DNA of 64,000 nucleotides. Origin: Anisus vortex (taxonomy: Eukaryota; Mollusca; Gastropoda; Planorbidae). The DNA is taken from positions 26,019,612-26,083,611 of the forward strand of contig OX421497.1 in NCBI GenBank assembly GCA_949126835.1, read 5' to 3'. Positions within the stretch are counted from its first letter, which is position 1. Each line of letters starts with the position of its first letter. Positions 11,392 to 23,244 of the stretch are shown piece by piece. Both the position numbers and the translations under genes were made by a program. The notes under the pieces are model-generated. The model was not told the origin of the DNA, did not search any database, and worked only from the letters and a program-made list of their open reading frames with translations.

Positions 11392-13730
11392 GAATCACGG
11401 TAAATTTGGCAACGGTATTTTCGTCAACGGTATTTTCGGCAAGGTAATTTTGGCAAAGGTAAATTTGGAATAGGTAAATTCGGCAAAACTAGCAAAGCGA
11501 TAAAATTGGCAACGGTAAAATTGGCAATCATATAATATCCACTGTTTTTATTAAAAGTATTGGTAGGACTACAATCTATTCCATGTAACGGCAACCTATG
11601 GAATGCGTGCCATCCTTGGCACGCAAAACGGTTTTAAATGGCACATGAAAGACCACCAAAATGGTGAAAAGAGCAGGGAAACATTAAGGTACACTTTGGT
11701 ACGTAATTTAATTTAACGTCCTCTAATGCTCAAAAACCAAAATTGTAAATAGGAGCCAAATGTATTCCCTCCCCCGCCCCAGGCGTTTCTCCCCCCCCCC
11801 CAGCCCACCACACCCCACCCCCAAAGGTGGCCAAATGTGGGATGTGTGTAAGGTAGCCCAACTGACGATCACTTGGAGTTCAGTTTAGATCTTTACACAT
11901 CAATGCATACCCTTATCTCCTATAAGTCCCTACAAACTTCCTCCTTTTATAGCACATTGGCGAGATTACGTAACTCTGACTACTTGCCCTACACCATGAT
12001 ACTGGTAGTGTTTGCAAGAGCAGACGTAGAATGCCCCCCTTTCCTCCCGCCCCCGATATATAAAACATACAAATTAGGTAACAAAAAATAATTAATTAGT
12101 TCGTTTGACTAAAAATTAAATTTGAGAAAAACATTGAATAAAAACACCGTATTTTTTTTAACCCTTTACGTTATTTAACTAATGCATAAAAAGGAACATT
12201 TAAATAGACGCCAAATGTAACCCCTCCCCCCCCCTTGTCTATAGCACAAGGAAACAATGCAAAGCAATGTTACACAATGTAGATTATTTGCCATCCCCAT
12301 CATCTTTAAACACCAGAATGAGACTCGCCGTGTTAACAAAAGCAAACTCTAGCCCCTCCCTCCCCCGTCTCACCACCCCGTCTCCCCACCCTCATCTCCC
12401 CACCCCCATCTCCCCACCGATTAAAGTGTTAGTGACCAGCTTGGTAGCACCAGGGCTAAGCAGTGAAAACTAAAAGAGGTTGGGGGGGGGGGGTATTAGT
12501 TTCAATTCTTTTTTAATCCCAGAACATTGTTGTTATTAGTTAAACAAATCAGAATTTCTATCAAAACATTGATAATGATATTGGATTTCATTTTATTATT
12601 ACAATTTTGAAAAAAAATATTTAGTTATTTACTTTTCTTATATATTTAAATTATGTTACAAACGAGAGTTGTAAATATAGCCAACTATTATGTATTGTTG
12701 TAGGCCTATATGTCTAAGTAATGTATACTTGTATGTTATAACATAGAAGGTACAAGGTTTAAAACTACAAAGACAAAAGTTAGCCTACTGATTGGCGGCA
12801 AATAGCCGACTGCAATGGAATGTGATAAAATGTTTTATGGTGGCCATGTGTTTCCCAACCCCCCCACACACACACACAAACTCAACAACCCGTGTTGAGA
12901 GAATAGGCCTATAGGTCAGCAAAGTAATTCCTTAACTCTCCCTGACGTAACCGGTCAAGAAAATTCGTGTATCTCGGGAGAGGGGAATAAGGACTGTGTT
13001 CGTTTTTGATAGATATATAAAGTAGGAGGGTTGTAATGTGTTTGCAATTTTTCCCGTACGATCTAAACAAACCTGGGCTCATTCGTAAAGGACTTAGTAT
13101 GGTCGTGCCTGAAAGGAGAGTCAGGTCGGGGGTGGGAGGGGAGGGGGCACTCTACGTTTGCTCTTGTTTACACAACCAGTATCATACTATGTAGGGGTGG
13201 CGGTCAGGTAGTCAGAGGTACGTAATATCGTGGGGGAGACAAACGTATGCTTTGATGCCTAAAGTCGATTTCGTTACCTTACACACATAGGCGTACCTTT
13301 ACATTTGCCGAGGCGTAACTTGAGGGGGGGGAAGAAACGCCAGGGCTGGGGAAGGGGTACATTTGGCGCCTATTTAAAATGTTTGTCTTTGATCATTAGA
13401 TGACGTTCAATTAAATAACGTGCCAAATTGCTCCTTAATGTTATCATGCTCTTTTCACCATTTTGGTGGTCTTTCATGTGCCATTTAAAAACACTCTGTG
13501 TGTCAAGTATGGCACGCATTGCATAGGTTGCCTATCCATGGACTAGAGTGTAGTCTAACCAATACTTTTAATAAAAACAGTGGATATTATATGATTGCCA
13601 ATTTTACCGTTGCCAATTTTACCGCTTTGAGTGTTTTGCCGAATTTACCTATTCCGAAATTACCTTTGCCAAAATCACCTTGCCTTAAATACCGGTTCCG
13701 AATTTACCATTGCCAAATTTACCGAGCACC
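11392..13730. mobile_element. Foldback element with long inverted repeats and 9-bp TSD
   Basis: An exact 9-bp direct repeat ATTGCTAAT lies at 11383-11391 and 13731-13739. The ends are inverted (CGGTAAATTTGGCAA from both sides) and open into 15-bp tandem variants of GGTAAATTTGGCAAC. The inverted arms stay alignable far inward: blocks at 11560-11700 pair with 13430-13580, the C-rich block 11760-11810 with 13320-13370, and 11960-12050 with 13120-13230. A similar C-rich unit recurs at 12280-12380. No transposase is visible. A 9-bp duplication with long terminal repeats is typical of Mutator-like foldback elements; that family name is an inference. Confidence 0.85.
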
Positions 13731-13739
13731 ATTGCTAAT

Positions 13740-14369
13740 AACTGAGTACAGATGAGTGCCTAGTGCACTCTCCGCCACTTTTTTATCTACCATTATCTGT
13801 GACGCTGTCGGTTTGTCATTTGCACGAGACTACAACTAGCCGATTGTCAGTGGCCACCCCTGGCCGTCCCTGAAGCCGCTCCCGCTGAGAAACCAGTGAC
13901 TAACCCTGGTCACGAGCAGCACGCAGCACCGAGCAGAGGCAAACCAAGGCCGTGGCAACACTCACTCCGTGGCCAATTGAGGGCGTACCAGAAGCCGAGC
14001 CCCGAGGGCAGAGGTCACCACCCGGTGACTGCACCCACCCTTCGGAGCCTAGCAGCTGACCCTCCGGCCAGTGACGTCACTTCCAGCCGATCCAAACGCG
14101 ACGCCTCCTACCAGGAGCCACACAGGGCAGCACGCCTACTAGCTCAACTACACGCAGTCTACGGAAAAGAGACCTAGCTAGGAAGAGGGGTAAGTGTGTT
14201 TGCATCCTTGTTTATTTCTCTCCCCTCGTGCGATGGCAACCGAGCGTCACTTATACACACCTTCTCATTACAAGGCTCCCGTTTCAGCATTAAAGAGCGG
14301 TCACACACACACGCTACGGACACGCTTAGGCTTGAACTAAGCGGTCCGGAGGCGGCTAAAAGCAGTAAG
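13740..14369 (+). other. GC-rich leader of retroelement copy 2
   Basis: This stretch is clearly GC-richer than its surroundings and precedes ORF1. An open frame at 13896-14177 (93 codons) has biased composition but no domain and no match to copy 1, so it is not called a gene. The leader probably carries the internal promoter of the element; no defined promoter motif was recognised. Confidence 0.45.
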
Positions 14370-15615
14370 ATGACAGACATTATGGCAGTGCTATGTTTAA
14401 ATAAGGAACATATCACAAAACTATATAGATTCGAGAGTGCCCTGACGTGGTATCTATAAAACCACCCCATATATTCAATCCCAGCTGCTAGGTAAAACCT
14501 ATGGAGAAAATAGAAACTTTCAAATTACAGTGAAACCAATACATAAAGACACAACAAAAGTAACACTTCATTGGATTACCCCAAATATCCAGAAATCTTT
14601 CATCGAACAAATCTTTAAAGATTTCGCAGATCCAGGAACAGAGTTTCAAGTCTAACGGCCACCCGGGCCAACAGATAAATGGGAAGCTGAGATCAAGCCA
14701 GATCCAAATAAACAAATACCTCACTACCTCACCATACAATATGGGGATGACCCCCGAACTTATCGAATCCTTGTCACAGTCCCCGGGCGACGTCAACAAT
14801 GTCACCGGTGTGGACTAAACACTCATTGGCCTAACCAATGCCCCCAGCGACTTCGACGTTCATACGCAGCAGCTGCAGCCCCACCTAGACCCTTGATGGA
14901 AGTGGCTACTCACGCCCCGGAGGGACTCGTCCCACTACCCTCCCCTCCCACCGAGACCAACCCACCCCCCGCCAGCCAACAAGAAGAACGCCTCCCCGCA
15001 ACGGCCCAATCCCCCGATGAACAAGGCGATCCTACCCCAGCAAATTCCAACCCACAGAATGATCCTCCTCCTCCACAAGAAACCTCCAAAACATCCCTAA
15101 GCTCACAGCCCCCAAGAAAGAAACGTCAAAGACTACAGAAGTCCACCCGCAACGGACCTAGCTGCCCTAGCACCACACCCCCAATCGACCCCCTTCCCGA
15201 TCCAAAGAAGTTCTCGCACTTTTATGAGGCAGCCATCCCGTATAGAGAGAAGACCCCACCAGGGGAACCCTTTAAGAAATGCTGGACGAATTATAACGAA
15301 TTCCCACCCAACCCAATACCACCGGACGATCTAGAGCCGGACTATACAAGCACAATAACATGCTACGATCAAAGGCCAATCCAGACGTCCACAGTGGAAC
15401 GAGAACAGATTTGCACAGAGCAAAACGACTATAACCCATCAGAAAGGCTAGACCAGAACTCCACTGAGACACAGCAACATTGCCCCCTGGGAACAGCTAT
15501 AGACGAGACTATCGAGAGTACGACCCTACAATCGAGGCGAGTCTCATGGGCGGAGGAGACTGAGTCAGACTCGGACAAGACCCCCCCCCCCCCTCTAGAA
15601 ATAGATACAGACTGA
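14370..15615 (+). pseudogene. ORF1 (gag-like, CCHC zinc knuckle) of copy 2
   Basis: The likely start is the ATG at about 14370 (MTDIMAVLCLNKEHITKLYR). The frame shifts near 14440-14460 and continues with an RRM-like part (KVTLHWITPNIQKSFIEQIF), meets one in-frame stop TAA at 14653-14655, then is open to 15615. After the stop come KWEAEI, IPHYLTIQYGDDPRTYR and the zinc knuckle C-x2-C-x4-H-x4-C (CHRCGLNTHWPNQC), a long Pro-rich linker and the C-terminal motif SWAEETES followed by SDKTPPPP. Total about 415 codons. It aligns through its length with copy 1. Two lesions make this copy inactive as read. Confidence 0.75.
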
Positions 15616-17844
15616 TAAACTCGCATACTCTAAAGTTACAAAAATGACCTTAAGTGCCAATACAGCGAGACCACTCCTATATAACTTCCCCTATTGTCAA
15701 AAACAAACAATAGAAACAAACTCCAAGTATTTTTAAAACATTTAAATAACTATTTTAGAACATTTGTACAATTCGGTATAAACAAAAACCAACGCTAAAC
15801 AAACAAACACATTGACCCTACACACATCGTGTATGCAAAACTTGTTAAGCAACTACTAGAAAATAACGTAACGCGACGAGCCGGTTGCCTAGCCGAGGTC
15901 AGAGAGAAAGACTGGGTCTACACACTGACCCCCTTTTCTCTCCCTCTCTCCTCTAGTTTAACACAATGATGAAGTCAAAACCCTTGCCTTGAACTTGAAT
16001 TGTAACTATTATTAACATAAAATTTGTACTTTTTGCCCTTTTTAATGCTCTTTTCTACATTAACATTTTATACATTTTATACGTTGATTACAACTGTCAA
16101 AGGGCCCTTTGGTCAGCTTTTATTAATTACCAGTATATATACAATAACTTAACCCATTTTTGTAATGTTTCCATATGATTGTTTCCTGGGTTTAGTACCA
16201 TCAATTGTCATGCTACCTTAATATTTAATATAAGTATACTAAAAATGTCAAATTTGTATTGTACTACACAACACATAGTCCCCCTGTAATCAAGGGGCCA
16301 AAACCTTGATTAGTAAATTGTCTTCCATTATCAGTAGTCCCCCTCTATGTCACACGCGGTATAACATTACCAGCCCCCACCCCTCCTTCACCACGAGTGT
16401 CCAGAGGACGTCACTGGATCTATGGCGGGAGGTGAGTGGAGCTAGGGAAGCCGTGCCTGTCTTCGGGTCACTGTTTTCACACACCCGCCCCCCCTCACAG
16501 TGTTAGATTCATTTATACTTTGTACAACTATATCATGCCAATAATTTATTTGTTACTAATACTTCCATAAAGATGTGAATACAATTTTATACCTTTTTAA
16601 AATGAATGTTCCTACATAATATGGATTATCTTGCAAGCACAAGGCCCATTACTGTTTTCATGTTATACTATTTCCAATTATGTTAGTTCTTGTGTAGACT
16701 TTCTTTCTGTTCGTGATACCGGCACTTATACGTAGCATTAGTTAAGTCTTTGAGTAGGTTGAATACCCTCATCATACTACATTTTTTTTTTTTTTTAATT
16801 TTTTTTTTTTACTATGTGTTTTATATATTGTTTTTCAATGAACGGTTTATAACCCTTTTCTGTTTTACTATTTGTATCACAACGACTAATATACAGCCAA
16901 TACATCATAATATTGTATTATAACACGTGATTCCATAATGTATGCCATATTATAATTTGTTCCTCTCTAACTAAAGGGCAAAACTCTAAAAGTTCTAAAA
17001 TGGTCTTTCGTAGCGATAGTCGCCCCCTTTTGAGAACTCCGTCTTAAGACGACAGTAACTAATACAGGCCCCCCTTCTCTCTCACCTTTCTTCTCAGCTC
17101 CCCCCCCCCTTTTTTTCCTTAACCTCCACTTCTTGCTATGGTTCGCTGAACCGAAGTAAAAACACTCCCACCCTACCCTCAGTTTTACTTTGTCTCTCTC
17201 TCTCTCTCACCTTCCTCCTTTCTTTCCCTTCCTTTAAGCTTCATCATTAACAACTAAAATCCCCACCATACCAGCTTCACCTCTGAGTTCGTGTTCAACT
17301 CAAACCAGTCAAATATAACACACTTTCCCAAATACAAGGGACAGTGCTGTAAGGGGAATAGCACGCGCCCAGCAAATCAGAACTCCTCCCTTTACAATAA
17401 ATAAGTGATGACTAAAGGATTTTAAAATGTCTTCTATCCTTTGAAATTGTTAAATGATGAAATTAAATATCTCCTATATTTCCTTCTCATTTGAAAACTG
17501 TACATATAAAAACAAAAGAGTAATACAAAGAAATAATTCAAAATACTCCACATTTGTCTTCTATCCTTTAGATGTGTAAAAATTAAAATCATGCTCTTCT
17601 ATCCTCTCTATACGTAAAATCATATAATATGAATATGTACGTACTCCAAGGAATTCTTTTTTTTTTCTTCTCTATTTCCCAATAAGGAAAATGATTTAAA
17701 TAAATTTCCTTGCTGTCTTCTATTCCTTTTGTTTTGTAAAAAATGTAAAAATTTGTCTTCTTTCCTTTCCCCTTAGTTAAAATTCAATGAAATTTGATAT
17801 TGTTATGCAATTTCAATGAATAAACTTCTGTGAAAAAAAAAAAA
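15616..17844 (+). other. 3' region of retroelement copy 2
   Basis: No reverse transcriptase or endonuclease motif is seen on either strand. It has T-runs near 16780-16810, a CT-rich tract at 17080-17240, and the repeated GTCTTCTATCCTTT motif in the last 430 bp before the poly(A) tail. Confidence 0.6.
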
Positions 17845-17888
17845 GTTTAAGGTTTAAAGAATGAAAAGGAAAGAGGAATATTCTCGGC

Positions 17889-18800
17889 CAGCGATCGGCA
17901 ACCAACGGCAAGAGTGTCAGACTTGTTACGCAAAGGGATTTTCAATGGCACGCAGTGCCACGCAGAAGGCTTCTAAAAAAAATATTAAATAATAATAATA
18001 ATAAAGGTGCTTGTATAGCGCATATCCCGTTGATGACAGTTCTATGCGCTGGCAACAGTTACAGAATACAGCACGAACAACAGACGAAAATGTAAATATG
18101 TATACGCAAATACCGAAATAGGTGAGTCTTCAGCCGGCTTCTGAAAGTGTCTTAGTTAGGGCTCTGGCGAAGCTGTAGTGGAAGGTGATTCCAAGCGGAC
18201 GGTCCCGAGTAGAAAAATGCAGCGGACACTAACTTCACACGAGGGATCCGCAGAGTGAGTGCGTTAGAAGCCGAACGAAGCGGACGGGTTTGGGTGTAGA
18301 GCTCAAGACAGGAGCAGAGATAACCCGGGGCGGTGTTATTTAGGCACTTATAGCAGAGAGAAGCCAGTTTAAATGAGATCCGGTTGTTGATAGATAGCCA
18401 GTGCAGAGGTCGAAGCAAAGGAGTGATATTATCTGACTTCTTCTTTTTGAGGACTAGTCGGGCTGCGCAGTACTGGATACGTTGGAGTCCTTGAAGGGAG
18501 GAGGCCGAGAGACCAGCCAAGAGCGAATTGCAATAGTCCAAGCGGGAAAAGAGGAGAGAGATGATAAGCTTGACACAAGCTTCCTTGGTGAGATAAAGAC
18601 GGATGGCGGCAATCCGACGCAGATGGAAGAAGCAGATTTTGGTGATGAAGGAATTGTGGGGCTACATGGACAGCGTGCAAGTATTCAATTCAAGTATATT
18701 CTATAAGAAATAGAGTGCTAAAGCAGGGTGACATTTAGGCTGTTGGCACGCTGACTGAATTAGAAATTCCACTTTGGCACACTATTATCAAAAGGTTGCC
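17889..18800. mobile_element. hAT-like ends around an L2 fragment
   Basis: CAGCGATCGGCAACCAACGG at 17889 is a hAT-type terminus, and AGGTTGCCGTTGACAAG near 18792 is an inverted partner of lower quality; both flank sequence with TGGCACGC blocks. No matching target duplication was found, so boundaries are approximate. Confidence 0.45.
17990..18700 (-). pseudogene. L2/CR1-type LINE reverse transcriptase, C-terminal fragment
   Basis: On the minus strand 18541-18152 encodes the part after the RT palm: LDYCNSLLAGL, LQRIQYCAARLVL, LRPLHWLSI and WNHLPLQLRQSP, the classic C-terminal block of L2/CR1 proteins. Upstream codons up to about 18690 continue the homology in a shifted frame (RRIAAIRLYLTKEACVKLII). 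The 3' end with GGTGCTTGTATAGCGC and ATA repeats at 17985-18020 is the usual L2 tail. The copy is 5'-truncated and lacks the catalytic core. Confidence 0.85.
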
Positions 18801-19399
18801 GTTGACAAGTCTTGATGAGACGTGACCTTTTCAAATGGAAGAGATCATGAACTTCCGGTGACATTTCCCGCCATATTGGTAAACAAAAAAACATTCTTGT
18901 GCTTGACATTGATTTCAACCTCGACCGCCAGTTTTGGTTTTTTAGAGGTCGCGACCCACAGGTTGGGAACCACTGGTCTAAATAATAACAATAAGATTAT
19001 ATTATATTTGAATGATTTCCTCCAAACTTTCATCAAAACAGAAATTCGGTTTTAAGTTCGAAAACAAATATTCGGTCTTCGTTTAACATCCTTAATTTCA
19101 ATAAAGTTTATATTGCCTTTTAGGTCATAAAATCTTAAAGAGAATTCACTTCTGAAAAAAAAGATATATAGTTCATGTGTATATTATATAACTGTAATTA
19201 GAGTACCAATAAACTTGTTAATATTACACAAAAATGTACAGTCTTTTGTTTGGCTATTTCGGGTTTACCTTTAAGTTTTGGTCGAAGGTGTATAGAACCG
19301 TTCGGTGTCGGTGTCGGTTTCAGCCGAAAGTCCATGTATAACTTTCGGTATGATTTCGGTTTCGACCGAAACCAAATATATGGTTTTGGTCGGCCTCTA

Positions 19400-19460
19400 A
19401 TATAGGCTACTAGAACAAGATCTTTTTACTAAAACAAGATAATCAATATAAAAACAGGAA
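19400..19460. repeat. 19-bp minisatellite (right part)
   Basis: This is the continuation of the array at 6130-6481 on the far side of the 12.9-kb insertion; it begins with the duplicated ATATAGGC. Confidence 0.75.
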
Positions 19461-20760
19461 TAGTGGGAGTTAATCAGGTTTATTTCTTATATCTGCAATA
19501 TTCGTGACTATTTCCCTTGGCATAAAATTTAAAAAAAAAACGTCGCATATTAATCGTAAAGAGTTAAATTATGTATTTTTAAACCGTTTTATAATGTAAA
19601 TAAAAACAACTGTTAATGTAATAGAACAACAAGCCTTATGAAGACAGACTTTTACCTAAGTAAGATATTTACAAAATGTAATTGAAACAGAGCCTAATGT
19701 TTTCATAAGAGTTCTTCTTTTCCATATTCCATTATCTTTTATTGTTCCTTTAAATATATTAATTAACATTAAAATCTTCAATTTCGTAAGTGACAGGTAG
19801 TTTTATTAATTAGGATCTACCTAATTTTCTCCTTAGGCATTCTGTCAGACACATGAAGGGGTCAGGCGCGGTGGACTGAAAGTTCTGTAACAATTCCAGA
19901 GAGCCCGCCAAGTCCACTTTCATGAGCACGATCGCTGTCGTCGAAAATACCTGGCACCAGACGACATGACGTACTGGCAGTTGATGGAATCGGAGATAGA
20001 ATCGAACTGATTTGTATGACGTTTCTGTAACGAGAATACTTCTGCAAGTGGTACACAGATGGCGTAATTCTTTGGGAAGCACTGAACTAGACATCTCATT
20101 ATTATTTTATTTGTTGATTGTTGTTTTTTATCCACCTCTTTGTTCGATCTCGGGGATTCTTGTACTTAAATTATTGGGCTAGTGGAGAGGGATTGATGGG
20201 TGGGGGTGTGGAATTGGGATGGGGAAGAGGAATTGGGATGTGTTTGGAGGGGAGTGATTTCTCAATTAAGAAGAAGGGTAGAGATTGTAACGGCTACGGG
20301 ATTCGTCCACAAACGACGCATTCTGGTAGCTAGGCAAATTTAGGATGTATTGATCTACCATTGTATTTTTATTAGTGTGTACATTTACCGATGTATTTAG
20401 AGTTGAATTTTACGAATAGTATTAACTTCTCTATCAGATGCTCAAAAATCATGTTTTTGTTTTTGTTTCTTTGTTTTGTTGATTTCCATTTCTTGTGGGA
20501 TATATTTTTTTTAGAATTATTATGTATCACACAATTGAGAAAAAGACTCGGTAGAATAACTTTATAATAAAACTTAAATTCTTTAATTCTTTATTAATTT
20601 AAAGGCTTTGAAGGAAGGATTTGCCTTCATTTTTTGGTATTTAGGTACGGTTCTAAAAGACCTTAGACAACAGTAGTTAAAAAGGGGGTGTGTGTAGATA
20701 TTACATTTGACAAAGGAAGTTTCGCGATAGTGTTTATTGATTACAAAAGAAATCACTTAT
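19461..20760. other. Non-coding DNA with one unexplained open frame
   Basis: A minus-strand frame of 94 codons at 20094-19810 starts MSSSVLPKELRHLCTTC and has a fairly normal amino-acid mix, but no domain is recognised, two other frames overlap it, and no splice context or neighbour supports it. The rest is AT-rich. Confidence 0.3.
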
Positions 20761-21189
20761 TAAATCCTTCATTCACATCATACTCATTCTGTAACTCACT
20801 ATATCGCTCAGTCACTAATTCAATGGGTATTTAACTGAATCAATCATTTACTAAATTGTTCACTCATTCACTAAGTATCTAACTCACTTAGCAGTTGATT
20901 TATTCACTTCCTCAGTAGCATATTTACACACTCACTCACGCAATAAATAAATAACTCCCTAACTAACTCCCTTTCACTCTCGCAATCAGTTAATCTATAT
21001 ATTTACTCATCCAACACCTTTCCATCTCTCTCTCTCTCTTTCTCTCTCAGGCTTCATCCCTAGCTCACTCAACAAATTTGTCTGTCTCCCACATAAATAT
21101 GCACTCACTTAAAAAGTTTACAGCCCTACTATTAGTCTTTCACTTTCTCTATCTTACTATCTCCCTTCATCTCAACCCTTTTCTCTCTT

Positions 21190-21226
<37 letters not shown>

Positions 21227-21490
21227 TCAACACTAAAAGTATTTATCACACAATTAAAAAACAGACTCTTGAGAAAATCATAAAAAAATATTAAATTCTT
21301 AAATAATAATGATGTTCTTTAGCACTCAAAGTTCTCTTAAATCCCAATGATAAAGTATTAAGCACACTAACGTACTCTTATACCAAAATCATAAAGTGCT
21401 AAGGACAAAAAGTACCCATAGACGAAATTATAAAGTACTAAGCACGCAAAGTGCTCATAGACCAAATTGAAAAAGTAATAGACGCACACG
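20761..21490. repeat. Low-complexity TCACTCA/TC tracts and a 50-bp degenerate repeat
   Basis: 20770-21000 is built of degenerate ACTCATTCACTAA words; 21020-21230 holds two TC microsatellites. From 21310 to 21485 a roughly 50-bp unit (CAAAGTGCTCATAGACCAAA and similar, with AAAGTACTAAGCAC) occurs about four times. No gene. Confidence 0.55.
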
Positions 21491-23225
21491 TACACACACA
21501 CGAAGTACACACACATTATTTACTTTATTGAATGTTATGTTGTAATTTTGCAAACCCAAAAAAAACATAAAGAAATCTGTAAGTCACGTGCTGGACAGAA
21601 CCACGCTTAATTTATTTTCCACATTTGCTACTTGTCTCAAAAGTCACTTTTGCGCGGCGTGGTATCAAGTGGCTGACCTAATATAAGACTTTTCCTGGAT
21701 TCGGAGTATGTGAACGATGCTTTGTCCGGTGGGTGTCACTTGGTCGCCCAGAGTGTGAGAACAAAAGTTAGTCCTGATCATATACCTAAAGCTACCCTAC
21801 ATAGATTGATTGACTTGATCAGAATGTTGACATTCGGCAAACACAATAAAAAAAAAAACTCGTAAAATTATTGGAATAAATCATTTGATAGTAATATATT
21901 TTAGGCTATGCATGATTAGAAATCTATACAGTAGTGCGTTAATTAGACTCTACCTATCATCTGACATCTACGAGTTTTCACTCCAGCGCTCTAGCGCCTT
22001 CACCAACATACTTTAGCATATTGTTTTAAAATGAAAAGCTAGAGAAGGTAAACAACTAATGTAGATCAACTGTAAATGGCATTTTGAATGAGTTTAAATT
22101 ATAGAGATGTTAACACGATTATGTTCCATTATAACTTTTAACGATACTTTAGGTTATATGAAGTAGCCTACTTAGGTTTTTTTTCTAATAATAATGCAAA
22201 GATGCAATCTAAGGGCACATAAGTAATATTAAAATGACCTAATGATTATATCACCAGGGGCCCCATGAATAACACATGCTTTAGCACCTGGACGCAACAC
22301 TGATAAATCCAGCTCTTCGCTCGTCTATTTACACGACACTAAATCGAAAAACGAAAATGTCCACACCCTATGAACTACTTTTAGTACATAACACTTTGAC
22401 TACTTGATTTGTTTGAGACTTCACCGATGACACGATTTTAATTCACTTTCTCTTTCATTGTTTTTTTTATAAAATTAATAAAAAGTAATTAAAAAAAAAA
22501 ATTACAAAAGACAATTTTAAAAGTTATACTGTTAAATTAAAGGAAAGAATCAGAAACACCGAATGAACTGCAACAGCGAATAGTTAAAATAATGTGAAGT
22601 GAATCTACACAAAATAACACAAGTGAAACTGAAATAAACAGCCCAGGCTTATATTGTCTTTTTTTTCTTTTGTTTCCAGGTTCAAATGATCTTACGATCG
22701 TTTTAAAAGCACAACCTTTTTATGTGTACTTTACGTTAAGGAAACCTTAGAAACTGCAAAAATGAGCTCATTGCATTTTACTGTTAGAGACTTCTTGTTT
22801 CATGTTATTTTCTTAGTAGAATTAAATAGACAAATATCCCGTAAAAACGAATTTCAATAAATACTTGACTATAGAATTCGAATTAAATGACCACTTGACC
22901 TACTTTATCAAAACCTGGAAGAACTCCAATGACACACACTCACATACCTGTACACTAATATATGCACACAGACACACACACACACATACACACAAACACA
23001 CACAGACACATAGACACACACACAAGAAATGATCCTGCAGCCAGTCCTTGTAGTTTCCGGACATCAAAGTGGAATACAATTTGCTCTTCATTTGGTATCG
23101 AGTACTTGGTGAGTGTAAACAAAAGGTTCCAATAAATTGTTCTAAAGCTGATCGATTTTTTACTTCAGTATCGCAGTGAAGTATCGAGGCCAATAAAGTC
23201 TTACCTTTCAACCGTTTACGAAACA
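21491..23225. other. Intergenic DNA with a CA microsatellite
   Basis: A CA/ACAC tract lies at 22935-23025. The minus-strand frame 23226-22900 reads through this tract and gains a Cys-Val run from it; its first 60 residues have no recognisable domain, so no gene is called. Nothing else is recognised. Confidence 0.45.
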
Positions 23226-23244
23226 TTTAGAGTTTGGCGTCTAT

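Larger units (their letters stand above)
11383..17844 (+). mobile_element. ORF1-only retroelement, copy 2 (split by a foldback element)
   Basis: This copy starts after the shared GTTTAAGGT at 11374-11382 and ends in A12 and GTTTAAGGT at 17845-17853. The foldback element 11392-13730 interrupts it close to its 5' end. A GC-rich leader (13740-14370), ORF1 (14370-15615) and a 2.2-kb 3' region follow. The 3' region has no coding frame and repeats GTCTTCTATCCTTT-type motifs at about 17430, 17553, 17597, 17714 and 17756. Lack of an ORF2 in both copies argues for a non-autonomous family rather than two chance deletions. Confidence 0.68.
7134..18975. mobile_element. Second hAT-like element nested in the first
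   Basis: The left end reads TAGTGGTTCCCAACCTTTTT and the right end, read inward, CAGTGGTTCCCAACCTGTGG, the widespread hAT terminus type. Flanks match as an 8-bp duplication with one mismatch: GTCTAATT (7126-7133) and GTCTAAAT (18976-18983). A block TCGACCCCC/GTCGCGACCC lies just inside both ends. The present 11.8 kb is mostly later insertions (7234-7889, the retroelement array, 17889-18800), so the original was a short non-autonomous copy. Confidence 0.75.
6482..19399. mobile_element. 12.9-kb composite hAT-type insertion with 8-bp TSD
   Basis: The minisatellite on both sides is separated by DNA flanked by an exact 8-bp direct repeat ATATAGGC (6474-6481 and 19400-19407). Ends are inverted: TAGATGTCAACCGAAA at the left and TAGAGGCCGACCAAAA read inward from the right, each followed by about 100 bp rich in TTTCGG/CCGAAA blocks. 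The 8-bp duplication and the terminal form are those of the hAT superfamily. The original element was small (6482-7133 plus 18976-19399, about 1.1 kb); the rest arrived by nested insertion. No transposase belonging to the outer element was recognised. Confidence 0.82.

Noticed and set aside
13896..14177. 93-codon frame in the retroelement leader
   Set aside because: GC-rich DNA gives long chance frames; there is no domain and no counterpart in copy 1.
19810..20135. Three overlapping minus-strand frames
   Set aside because: Composition is plausible but no homology is recognised and the frames compete with one another; kept only as an unexplained open frame.
22900..23226. 108-codon minus-strand frame with a Cys-Val run
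   Set aside because: The run is translated from a CA microsatellite and the rest has no domain or splice support.
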